NCBI GenBank assembly: GCA_020073525.1
Contig: JAIQFA010000043.1
Span: 1 to 40,946 of the forward strand
Length of the DNA stretch: 40,946 bases
Reading direction: 5' to 3'
Origin: Terriglobia bacterium
Lineage (GTDB): Bacteria; Acidobacteriota; Terriglobia; Terriglobales; Acidobacteriaceae
Position numbers and translations under genes: made by a program. The notes under the pieces are model-generated. The model did no database searches. It saw nothing but the letters and a program-made list of their open reading frames with translations, and had not been told where the DNA came from. Shown here in pieces: positions 25,130-34,200 of the stretch; position 1 is the stretch's first letter; the number at the start of each line of letters is the position of its first letter.

Positions 25130-25579
25130 ATGTTTACCTCGCAGCCGATTGGATTTGTGAACAGTCCGTATAAGGACGCAAGCGAGATTCCCAAGGGGCT
25201 TGGCGCTAAACACGAGGCAGATGGCGTGCTCAAGATCCTGCCCGAGTTTGAGCCGGGGCTCACCGACATCGAGGGCTTCTCGCATCTCATCGTCATCTGG
25301 GAGTTCGATCGCTCCCACGGGTTCGAATTGCTCGGGACACCGCCTTCCGACAATCGGCCGCATGGTGTGTTTGCGACCCGATCTCCGCGGCGTCCGAACC
25401 CGATTGGCCTGACCATCGTCGAACTGCGTCGCCGCGAAGGCATCGACCTGCATGTTCGGGGTGTCGACATGCTACATCGGACGCCTATTCTCGATATCAA
25501 ACCCTACCTGTCTAGCATCCCGTCCGAAAGGCTGCGCCGTGGGTGGCTAGCCGAAGCTGAGGCACGACAGAGGGGATGA
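25130..25579 (+). CDS. trmO: tRNA (N6-threonylcarbamoyladenosine-37) methyltransferase TrmO
   Basis: The 149-aa protein has the TsaA/YaeB/TrmO signatures: QPIGFVNSPYKDASEIPKGL at the N-terminus and SHLIVIWEFDRSHG. GVFATRSPRRPNPIGLTIVEL is the SAM-binding/active-site stretch, and VDMLHRTPILDIKPYL follows. TrmO methylates N6 of t6A37 in some tRNAs to give m6t6A, improving decoding. A GGAGG lies 13 bases before the ATG, which is longer than usual but acceptable. The protein is shorter than E. coli TrmO (235), having only the core domain, as in many bacteria. Housekeeping; not linked to neighbours. Confidence 0.88.
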   Translation: MFTSQPIGFVNSPYKDASEIPKGLGAKHEADGVLKILPEFEPGLTDIEGFSHLIVIWEFDRSHGFELLGTPPSDNRPHGVFATRSPRRPNPIGLTIVELRRREGIDLHVRGVDMLHRTPILDIKPYLSSIPSERLRRGWLAEAEARQRG

Positions 25580-25603
25580 TGTTGCACTGCCTCGCCACGT
25601 GGG

Positions 25604-25669
25604 CTTCTGCACTCGCTGCTGAGCCATGTGGCTTCCAGGCACGTCTGTCGGACGTGGTCTATGCAGAAG
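25604..25669. other. Nested inverted repeats upstream of the formate dehydrogenase operon
   Basis: An outer 8-bp inverted repeat CTTCTGCA (25604-25611) / TGCAGAAG (25662-25669) encloses AGCCATGTGGCT, a 5-bp palindromic stem, and CACGTC-TGTCG-GACGTG, a 6-bp stem with a five-base loop. Together these could fold into a branched structure of 66 bases. It lies upstream of the operon's likely promoter, so it could be a terminator-like tail of trmO, a protein-binding site or a small RNA. No known RNA family was recognised. Confidence 0.35.
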
Positions 25670-25707
25670 TAGTTCACAACCCGGCGATTTCCCGGCGATT
25701 TCCCTGA

Positions 25708-25737
25708 TTGACGATTCCCTCAAATCGGAGTTATATT
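25708..25737 (+). promoter_or_regulatory. Promoter of the fdnGHI operon
   Basis: TTGACG (25708-25713) and TATATT (25732-25737) are 18 bp apart, a good sigma70 match about 100 bp upstream of the fdnG ATG. Directly upstream is an exact 11-bp direct repeat, CCGGCGATTTC twice (25681-25703), a possible activator site. Confidence 0.5.
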
Positions 25738-25835
25738 CTTTCGCACTAGCGCTGCTTTAATTGGACGCTCTGTGGGTGGCGTCTGCAGACAATCACCTCC
25801 GTACTTCCCAGAATGAGCAACACGGAGGCTGTGCA

Positions 25836-28800
25836 ATGGAGTTCTCGCGCAGGACTTTTCTCAAAGGCACCGTCCTCGGCGGCGCCGGTTTGTCCGCCCT
25901 CGGCTTTGACCTGACTCCGGTTTACGCCCAGACCCAGTCCTTAAAAATTTCCCGTGCCAGCGAAACGCGCAGCACCTGCCCTTATTGTTCCGTCAGCTGC
26001 GGCGTGATCATTTACACGCTGGGCGACAAGGCCAAGAATGCGATCCCGCAGGTCGTGCACGTTGAGGGCGATCCCGACCATCCCATCAATCGCGGCACGC
26101 TCTGTCCCAAGGGATCGTCGCTCGAACAGGACATTCTCAACGACCGCCGCCTGCTGAAACCGCAAGTGCGGCGTCCCGGAGCTACCGATTGGGAAGACAT
26201 TTCCTGGGACCAGGCCTACGCCGAGATCGCGCAGAAGGTGAAGAAGACGCGCGACGATACGTTCCTCGAAAAAGACGCAGCCGGCCACACTGTCAATCGC
26301 TGCGAAGGCATAGCCTTCACCGGCGGCTGCACCGACACCAACGAATTTAATTATCTCGTCGTCAAAAGTATGCGCAGCCTGGGGGTCTGCTACCTGGAAA
26401 ACCAGGCCCGCGTTTGACACGGCCCAACGGTCTCCAGTTTGGGGCCCACATTCGGACGCGGCGCAATGACGAACGGCTGGATCGACATCAAGAACACCGA
26501 CATGATGTTGATCATGGGCGGCAATCCCGCCGAGAACCACCCTTGCGGCTTCAAGTGGGCGATTGAAGCCAAAGTCCACCGCAACGCAAAAACCATCGTG
26601 GTCGATCCACGCCTGACCCGCACGGCCGCGAACGCGGACATGTATCTGCAGATCCGCGCCGGGGCCGACATCGCCTTCCTGGGCGGCGTCATCAAATACG
26701 CCATCGAAAATATCCGCATCGCGAAAGACTATCTCCTCAACTACACCAACGCCTCCTTCATCATTAAGGACGGATTCAACCTGCCGGAAGATGGTCTCTT
26801 CTCCGGATTCGATCCCGAGAAAAAGGTCTATGACAAATCCACTTGGAACTATGAGGAAGGTGGAGACCTCACCGGCAAGCCCGTCGTTGCTACTCCGGCG
26901 GCGCAAAAATCGTCGGAGCACGGCCATGCTGGCGCACAAGCGAAAAGCGACACTGGCGGCGGCCAGGGACATCAGGGGGGCGGCCCGGTCGGAGCCGCTG
27001 CAGGCCCCGCTCCAGCGCTTCCCGGTAAAATTGCCTTCGACCTCTCCCTGCAGCATCCCCGCTGCGTCTATCAACTGTTGAAGAAGCAATACGAGCGCTA
27101 CACCCCCGAGATGGTGGAGCGCATCACCGGCATTCCGAAAGACCAGTTTCTCAAGGCCGTCGATCTGTTCACCTCTGTCCGCAAAGATGGCGACATGAAA
27201 AAGGTTGCTACCGTCATCTACGCGGTTGGGTGGACGCAGCACAGCTTCGGCACGCAAATCATCCGCACTGCCTGCATCCTGCAACTCCTGATGGGCAATA
27301 TCGGCCGCGCTGGTGGAGGAGTGAATGCACTCCGCGGCCACTCCAACATCCAGGGCGCCACCGACATGGCGGGGATCTTCGACATTCTTCCCGGCTACTT
27401 GAAGATGCCGAATCCATCTGACGTCGACCTTGCCACATATCTCAAGCGCACGACGCCACTGCAATCCAAGCCCGATCCGTGGGATTCGTTTAATTACTGG
27501 TCAAACACGCCAAAATTCGCGACCTCGTTCCTCAAAGCGATGTACGGACCGGCGGCCACCAAGGAAAATGATTGGGCCTTCCATTATCTGCCCAAGATCG
27601 ACCGCAACCATTCCTGGGTGAATATCTGGAACGACATGTACGAGGGGAAGATCAAAGGTATTTTCGCCTTCGGCATGAATGGTGTCATGATCGGTCCGGA
27701 TTCGAACAAGAACATCGACGCCCTGAAAAAAGCCGACTGGCTGGTGGTTTGCGAAATCTATCCCGACGAAACCAGCGAATTCTGGCGCGCCCCCGGCATT
27801 ACTACGGACGACATGAAGAAGATCAACACAACCGTGTACCGCTTGCCAGGAGCTGGCTTTGCGGAAAAAGACGGGACCTTCGTGAACTCCGCCCGCTGGC
27901 TGCAATGGAAGAACGTGGCTGTGCCGCCACCCGGGCAGGCGAGACTCGACCAGGAAATTCTGGCAACGATTTTCCTGAAAGTTCGCGAGCTGTACAAAAA
28001 AGAAGGCGGCAAGTTCCCCGATCCCGTTCTGAACGCCTCGTTCGCCTACACCAACCCATACAACCCGTCGCTGGCTGAGGTCGCGAAGGAAATCAACGGC
28101 AAGGCGCTCGTTGACATCACCGACCCGAAAACGAGCACAACGATCAAGGCTGGCCAGCAACTCCCTGGCTTTGCCTGGCTCAAGGATGATGGAACAACGC
28201 TTTGCGGCAACTGGCTCTACTCCGGATCATGGACCGAAGCCGGAGCCATGATTCAGCGCCGCGGAACCGACGACCCATCCGGCCTTGGCATTTATCCCAA
28301 TTGGGCATGGTCGTGGCCAGCGAATCGCCGCGTTCTGTATAACCGCGCGTCGTGCGACGTCGACGGCAAGCCGTGGGATCCTTCGCGACGCCAGGTTTGG
28401 TGGGATGAGGCAAAGCAAAGCTGGGCAGGCGTGGACGTTCCCGATTTCAAGGTGGATTCCGCACCCAAAGATCACATGGGCCCATTCATCATGAATCCCG
28501 AGGGCATCGGACGCTTGTTCGTGCCTCTTGGTGCGATGCAAGACGGACCTTTCCCTGAATTCTACGAGCCGATCGAGAGCCCGATTTCGAATCCGCTGCA
28601 TCCGAACCAGTCCAGCAACCCGGTCGTGAAACGATATAAGACCGACATGGACAAGTATGCAAAAGCCGGCGACACGGAATTCAACGTCATCTGCACCACG
28701 TATCGTCTGACCGAGCATTACCACTACTGGACAAAAAACAATCCGATGAACGTCCAGCTTGTGCCAGAACCGTTTGTCGAAGTTCCGGCCGAACTCGCGG

Positions 28801-29081
28801 ACCGCATGGGCATTCGTGGCGGAGAAAAAGTAAGGGTCACCAGCGCGCGCGCGAATTACATCGCCAAGGCAATGGTTACGCGCCGCATTCGACCCATGAA
28901 AATCGATGGCAAGGAAACGTTCCAGATCGGCATCCCCATTCACTGGGGCTTCCGAGGCATTGCGGAAGATGAAGGCAACACGGCGAAGACGCTGGCGAAT
29001 CAGTTGACTCCGACGATAATCGACCCAAACGCCTTCACACCGGAGTTCAAGGGCTTCTTAGTCAAGATCGAGAAGGTCTAA
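25836..29081 (+). CDS. fdnG: Formate dehydrogenase catalytic subunit, selenocysteine-containing, Tat-exported
   Basis: One gene of 1081 codons with an in-frame UGA at codon 194 (26415-26417). The frame on both sides is the same, and ENQARV-U-HGPTV matches the selenocysteine site of FdnG/FdhF, so UGA is read as Sec. The N-terminus has a Tat signal (MEFSRRTFLKGTVLGGAG). A 4Fe-4S motif follows (CPYCSVSCG and GTLCPKGSS), then molybdopterin-binding regions (MGGNPAENHP, RGHSNIQGATDM) and the C-terminal MGD domain. It oxidises formate to CO2 in the periplasm, probably as FdnGHI. GGAGG before the ATG supports the start. Residues about 349-401 are a Gly/His/Ala-rich insertion absent from E. coli FdnG (1015 aa). 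Selenocysteine machinery (selABCD) is not in view. Confidence 0.95.
26415..26448 (+). promoter_or_regulatory. SECIS-like hairpin after the UGA codon
   Basis: Four bases after the UGA, GGCCCAA (26421-26427) can pair with TTGGGGCC, with one bulged G. The loop contains GGTCT, the kind of apical G/U motif SelB recognises in the E. coli fdhF element. The location, within 40 bases downstream of UGA inside the coding frame, is as expected for bacterial SECIS elements. Confidence 0.7.
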
Positions 29082-29132
29082 TCAGTGGGGCAAAGTCCCG
29101 CATCAAAATCTAGTTCGACCCGAGGATAGGAG

Positions 29133-30029
29133 ATGGCAGACCGCAAGGCACTACAAGCCGACATGATCTCGGGCCATTCCGGGGCCGCGCCAGGTCGTGG
29201 CATGCAGCGCGACCTCGAAGTCTGCAAGCTGATCGATACCACGACCTGCATCGGCTGCAAGGCGTGCGAAGTCGCATGCGTCGAGTGGAACGACATGCCG
29301 TTCTCTCCCACAACCTTCGACAACACCTATCAGACGATGCCGGAGACGCGCTGGAATTTCTGGAATCTCATCAAGTTCAATGAGCACCAGAACCCCGATG
29401 GCACGATTCAATGGCTGATGCGGAAGGATCAGTGCATGCATTGCGCCGACCCAGGCTGCTTGGCAGCCTGCCCCGCCGACGGCGCCATCGTGAAATACTC
29501 CAACGGCATTGTCGACTTTAATCAGGACAACTGCATCGGCTGCGAATTCTGTGTCTCGGGTTGCCCATTTGAAATTCCGCGCTTCAACCCGATGACGAAA
29601 AAGGTTTACAAGTGCACCTTATGCTCCGACCGTGTCGGCGAAGGTCTGGAGCCCGCATGTATCAAGGCATGTCCCACCGGCTGCCTGAAGTTCGGGACAA
29701 AAGACGACATGAAATTCATCGCCGAAGAACGCGCCAAGCAACTGCGCGATAACTTCGGTTGGCAGAACGCCGGCGTCTACGATCCGCAATCCGTTGGCGG
29801 AACCCACGTGATTTACGTTCTACATGACGCCACCGACCCCGAGCGCTACGGCAACCTGCCGAAGAATCCAACGATTCCATGGAGCTACACGGTGTGGAAG
29901 TGGTTATTCAAGCCCGTGCTTGGAACCTTCGCGCTGTTCGGTTTTCTCGGAGTGCTCGCACACTATGTGACCACCGGCCCGCGTGTCGCCCAACCCGAAC
30001 CCCCGAAAAAGGAGGGCGCCAATGGCTAG
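29133..30029 (+). CDS. fdnH: Formate dehydrogenase iron-sulfur subunit with C-terminal membrane anchor
   Basis: The 298-aa protein has four ferredoxin-type Cys clusters: CIGCKACEVACVEW, CMHCADPGCLAACP, CIGCEFCVSGCPF and CTLCSDRVGEGLEPAC with ACPTGC. A single membrane helix (FKPVLGTFALFGFLGVLAHYV, about 258-278) near the end is as in E. coli FdnH. It passes electrons from FdnG to the cytochrome b subunit, facing the periplasm. AGGAG lies just before the ATG at 29133, 51 bases after the fdnG stop. The stop overlaps the fdnI start by eight bases. Confidence 0.94.
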   Translation: MADRKALQADMISGHSGAAPGRGMQRDLEVCKLIDTTTCIGCKACEVACVEWNDMPFSPTTFDNTYQTMPETRWNFWNLIKFNEHQNPDGTIQWLMRKDQCMHCADPGCLAACPADGAIVKYSNGIVDFNQDNCIGCEFCVSGCPFEIPRFNPMTKKVYKCTLCSDRVGEGLEPACIKACPTGCLKFGTKDDMKFIAEERAKQLRDNFGWQNAGVYDPQSVGGTHVIYVLHDATDPERYGNLPKNPTIPWSYTVWKWLFKPVLGTFALFGFLGVLAHYVTTGPRVAQPEPPKKEGANG

Positions 30030-30771
30030 CGCGGTCGAACGCTTCGACGACAAAGCCCGCGAGAGTTTCGAACACGTAGGCCGTACCACCGTCTATCGCG
30101 GAGAGTTGCTTCGCCACCCTGTATACACGCGCGTGTTGCACTGGGCGGTTGCGCTGTTCTTCTTCCTAGCGCTCTTCACCGGCTTCGGCATCTATCTTCC
30201 CTGGTTGTTCCGCTGGTTCACTCCGATCTTCGGCGGCGGGCCTCTCAGCCGCATCATGCACCCCTATTTCGGCGTGGCTTTTGTCTTCTTCTTTGGACTG
30301 CAGGCCCTAAACTGGCTACAGCCCATGATTTGGACCGCGGCCGATTCCCGCTGGATGCGCAACATAAAGAAGATCACCAGCGGCGAGGAGAAAATGGATC
30401 CGCCCGACACCGGGTTCTTCAACGCCGGCCAGAAGGTTCAGTTCTGGGAGATTGTCGGTGGCTGTATCGTGTACCTGATCACCGGCATCATCCTGTGGGC
30501 GGGGGCAAGAACCTTCGGAAGAATTCCGGTCGCCATCAGCTACGTCATCCACGACGTCTCCGCACTCATCATGCTCGGCGGAATCTTTATTCACATCTAC
30601 TTGAGCACGATCGGCGAGCCCGGCACCTTCCAGGCAATGATCCGCGGCGCCGTTAGCGAAGCCTGGGCCTGGACCTTCCACCCTGCCTGGTACAAGCAAG
30701 TCACCGGACGCGACCCCGAGCAGGCTTGCGAAGAAGCACGCCGCCAAATGACTGGTGGCAGCAAACCGTAA
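30022..30771 (+). CDS. fdnI: Formate dehydrogenase cytochrome b subunit
   Basis: The 249-aa protein has four membrane segments (VLHWAVALFFFLALFTGFGIY; HPYFGVAFVFFFGLQAL; IVGGCIVYLITGIILWAG; SALIMLGGIFIHIYLS). Their His residues can ligate the two b hemes (LHW, IMHPYF, VIHDV, FIHIY). It returns electrons to menaquinone or ubiquinone at the inner membrane. The ATG at 30022 has GGAGG seven bases upstream, inside the end of fdnH. An in-frame codon 13 codons upstream (29983) is less likely. Length and topology match the gamma subunit FdnI/FdoI, with a C-terminal extension of about 30 residues. Confidence 0.93.
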   Translation: MASAVERFDDKARESFEHVGRTTVYRGELLRHPVYTRVLHWAVALFFFLALFTGFGIYLPWLFRWFTPIFGGGPLSRIMHPYFGVAFVFFFGLQALNWLQPMIWTAADSRWMRNIKKITSGEEKMDPPDTGFFNAGQKVQFWEIVGGCIVYLITGIILWAGARTFGRIPVAISYVIHDVSALIMLGGIFIHIYLSTIGEPGTFQAMIRGAVSEAWAWTFHPAWYKQVTGRDPEQACEEARRQMTGGSKP

Positions 30772-30776
30772 TCTAA

Positions 30777-30813
30777 CATTCAGCAGTCAGCCAAGACTGC
30801 TGACGGCTGAATG
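30777..30813 (+). terminator. Strong hairpin after fdnI
   Basis: CATTCAG (30777-30783) pairs with CTGAATG (30807-30813), and inside it GTCAGC (30786-30791) pairs with GCTGAC (30799-30804). It starts six bases after the fdnI stop. There is no T-run, so if it terminates transcription it is not a canonical intrinsic terminator. It could also be one copy of a dispersed repeat. Confidence 0.45.
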
Positions 30814-31208
30814 CTAACTGCCGAAGTTGCCGAAATGTCCGCCATCGCCTCATTGTGAAGCGCCCGCTATTGTCGGCAATCCCCCGTTGGCCTCGCCTTG
30901 CCTAGAATCCAGTGGCTGTCTCAGCTAAGGCGGTTGTTGATCATCCGCCCGCCTGCCTTCATCCCGACCCATGGAGTCTGGCTTGCGTCTTGATTCTGTA
31001 CATTAGTCCAGACTCCAGACACTCTCCCGTTCGACGCTATCGTCTTTTCAAGAACTTGCAACGGTGCTGCGCCTGCAATCCTAAACCCGCCGTCCCAAGG
31101 AATCGATGTATCTGGCTACACCTCCCCCAGGTGTTAAGTCGGCGAAACGACGGAACTAAGAAGCTCACGAGAGTAACCCCAAAACCCAGAAGAACTTAAG
31201 GAGCAGCA
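30814..31208. other. 395-bp intergenic region before the large secreted-protein gene
   Basis: No gene is supported. A perfect 10-bp inverted repeat, TGGAGTCTGG (30972-30981) / CCAGACTCCA (31008-31017), with a 26-base centre, is the main feature. Nearer the ATG, GTCG-GCGAAA-CGAC and the 6-bp pair TTAAGT/ACTTAA flank the leader and end next to the AGGAG ribosome-binding site. A leader regulatory role is possible but unproven. Confidence 0.4.
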
Positions 31209-34200
31209 ATGAAATCTGCAACACGATCCCTGTTCGGCCTCGGCGCGACGATTGCGCTGATTTCCAGTTTGTTGTGCACCGCGCAAACCGCTCCGGCCAC
31301 CCGGACTGCGGCACAGAATCCTCACCTCAGCCGTCAAGTGCAGACGAATTATGGAAAACTTCCTTTAGCCTTCGAAGCAAACCAGGGCCAGACCGACCCG
31401 CAGGTAAAATTCCTTGCCCATGGCAGCGGTTACTCTGTCTTCCTCACCTCGGGCCAGATGGTGCTTGATCTTCGTCCTTCGTCCGTGCCGTCTAAAGCTG
31501 CAAAGAATTCGGCTGCGCCAGCCACAAATCAGAAGACCACCGACGCTGTCATCCAGATCAACCTCACGGGCGCCAACCAAAATCCCAAAATAGTTGGAGA
31601 AGACCTCCAGCCCGGACAGGTCAACTACTTCATCGGCAAGGATCCCAAGAAGTGGCAGACGAACATTGCCACCTACAAGCAAGTTCGCTACAAGGACGTC
31701 TATCCCGGAATTGATCTTGTCTACTACGGCAACCAGTCACGCGTGGAGCACGATTTCGTGATCGCCCCGGGTGCCGACGCCAGCCAGGTCCAATTCGATG
31801 TCAAAGGCGCCGATCGTCTCAGCATCGCGTCGAATGGCGACCTCAGCCTGCACAAGGGTGCGGACGAAGTCCGCCTGCAGGCCCCCGTCGTCTATCAGGA
31901 ATTTCACGGGATGCGCGTTCCCGTCACCGGCCAATACAAGGTAAACAATTCGAACCACGTCTCTTTCACGCTAGGCCAGTATGACAAGACCATGTCGCTG
32001 GTGATCGATCCCGTGCTCGTGTATGGCACGTTCCTCGGTGGCATCGCTAACGATCAGGCGAACGGCATTGCCGTGGACAGCAATGGCAGCGCCTACGTAA
32101 CGGGATCGACGCAATCCATCAACTTTCCATTGGCCTCCCAGATCGGTCCGCCTCCGTCCGGTACGAATGTCTTCCTCGCCAAGCTCGACGTCAGCGGGTC
32201 CAGCCTTGTCTATGCGGATTACATCGGCGGCAGCTCAGAGGACTATCCCACCGCCATGGCCATGGATAGCTCCAACCATGTCTTCATTACTGGTTATACC
32301 TATTCTGGTGACTACCCCGTGATGAATCCGTACCAGGCAAACAGCGCCGGAGGCCAGGACGCGTTCGTCACCGAGGTCGCATCCGACGGCGCCTCGCTCG
32401 TGTACTCCAGCTACCTGGGTGGCAACAGCTCCGACTATGGCTGGGGTATTGTCGTCGACGGCACCGGTAATATGTACGTCGCGGGCAGCACCTACTCGCA
32501 GAACTTTCCCACCGCCAACGCCTTTCAGTCGACAGTTTCCCCGAATCAAAACGGATACTACGGTCAGTACGGATTTTTGACGAAGCTCACTCCTGATGGC
32601 TCCGCGCTGGTGTACTCCACGTACTACGCGGGCAGCACGAATATTGTTCAGAGTTGCTACGGTCAGCCGTGTTGGCCCTCGCCGCAAAGCACCGTCAGTG
32701 GAGTTGCCGTGGACGGCGCTGGCAATGCTTATATCGCTGGAAACACCAACACCTATGATTTCCCAGTCACGGAAGGCGCCTACGAGAACTCGAATGCGAC
32801 TACCTATGACGAGCAGGTCGGCTTCGTGGCGAAATTGGATTCCTCCGGCAATGTCGTCTACTCCACTTACTTTGCCGCCACTCCGGATAATCCCTACATC
32901 AGCCTGACTGCGGTTGCCGTCGACACGACCGGCTCCGCTTATATCGTGGGACAGACCTACCCGTGGACGACGGCCCTTCCGATCACTACCCCGAATCTCT
33001 GCGACCCCCAGCAATCGGGTTGCAGTTGGGGCTTTATCACGAAATTTGATCCGACCGGCTCCACGCTGTCCTACTCCACTTTTCTTGCAGCCAACGTCGA
33101 TGTCTGGCCGCAGTCATTCCTGGTGGACGCCAATGGGGACGCTTATGTGCTCAGCCAATCCGGAGGTGGGGACCAAAACTTCATGGTGAGCCCGATCGAA
33201 ACTTTCAGCAACCAGTCCGATCTCATCGTCCAGGAAATCGATCCTACCGGAGGAACCCAGTTGTTCAGCACCTTCCTCGGAGGCAATGGCGACGATGAGC
33301 CGGGTGCGATCGCGGTGGATTCCGCGGGGGCTATCTATGTAACCGGATACACGAACTCCTCCGACTATCCCGTCACCGCGGCCGCTCTCCAGAACACGAT
33401 CGGTGGGAACTACGACGCGTTCGTAACCAAGATCGGCACGACCGCGGCTCCTGCGGTGTCGATCAGCCCGTCGCTGATTCAGTTCTCGATTCGTCCGGTT
33501 GGATCGGTAAGCCAGCCGAACAGCTCTCTGCTGCGCAACATGGGCAGCGCTCCGCTGACGATTTCCAACATCACCACCACCGGTGATTTCTCGGTCGACA
33601 ACGACTGCGGCGCCAGCATTGCGGCCGCGAGCACCTGCACATTCACCGTGACCTTTACGCCCACGCAACCCGGACCTCGCTTCGGTTCCATCATGATCGA
33701 AGACGATGGCGCCGGGTCACCGCACTTCATCAACCTGGTTGGTAGTGGCGCCACCGCGGTTGCGGACCTGTCGCCGTCCAGCCTCACCTTCCCAAGTCTT
33801 CAGATCAACCAGACCAGCCCCGCGCAGAGCGCAACCTTGACCAACAACGGCAATGCCACGCTGGTCATTAGCGGCATCCAGATCACCGGAGACTACGCGC
33901 AGACCAATAATTGCCCCGGGTCCCTTGGGATTGGCTCAAGCTGCCAATTCCAGGTGACATTCACTCCGACCGCAGGCGGTGCACAGAATGGCACGTTGAG
34001 CATTGCCGACAACGCGCCCGGCAGCCCGCACACTGTCACACTCGCAGGCAGCGGATACGTGACCACCGCGACGGTCACACCGTCGTCGCTCTCGTTCGGC
34101 AATCAGACGCTCGGAACGACTAGCGCGGCGCAGTCCGTCGTGATTACCAATACGGGCGCCAACCCCATCACCGTCTCGGCCGTAACCCCGACCACGGATT

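Noticed and set aside
26415..26417. Stop codon dividing the formate dehydrogenase gene (possible pseudogene)
   Set aside because: The frame is the same on both sides, the codon is at the family's selenocysteine position and a SECIS-like hairpin follows. Readthrough as Sec is far more likely.
25941..27464. 507-codon minus-strand frame opposite fdnG
   Set aside because: It is the antisense shadow of a clearly real GC-rich gene and crosses the Sec codon; the product is low in recognisable motifs.
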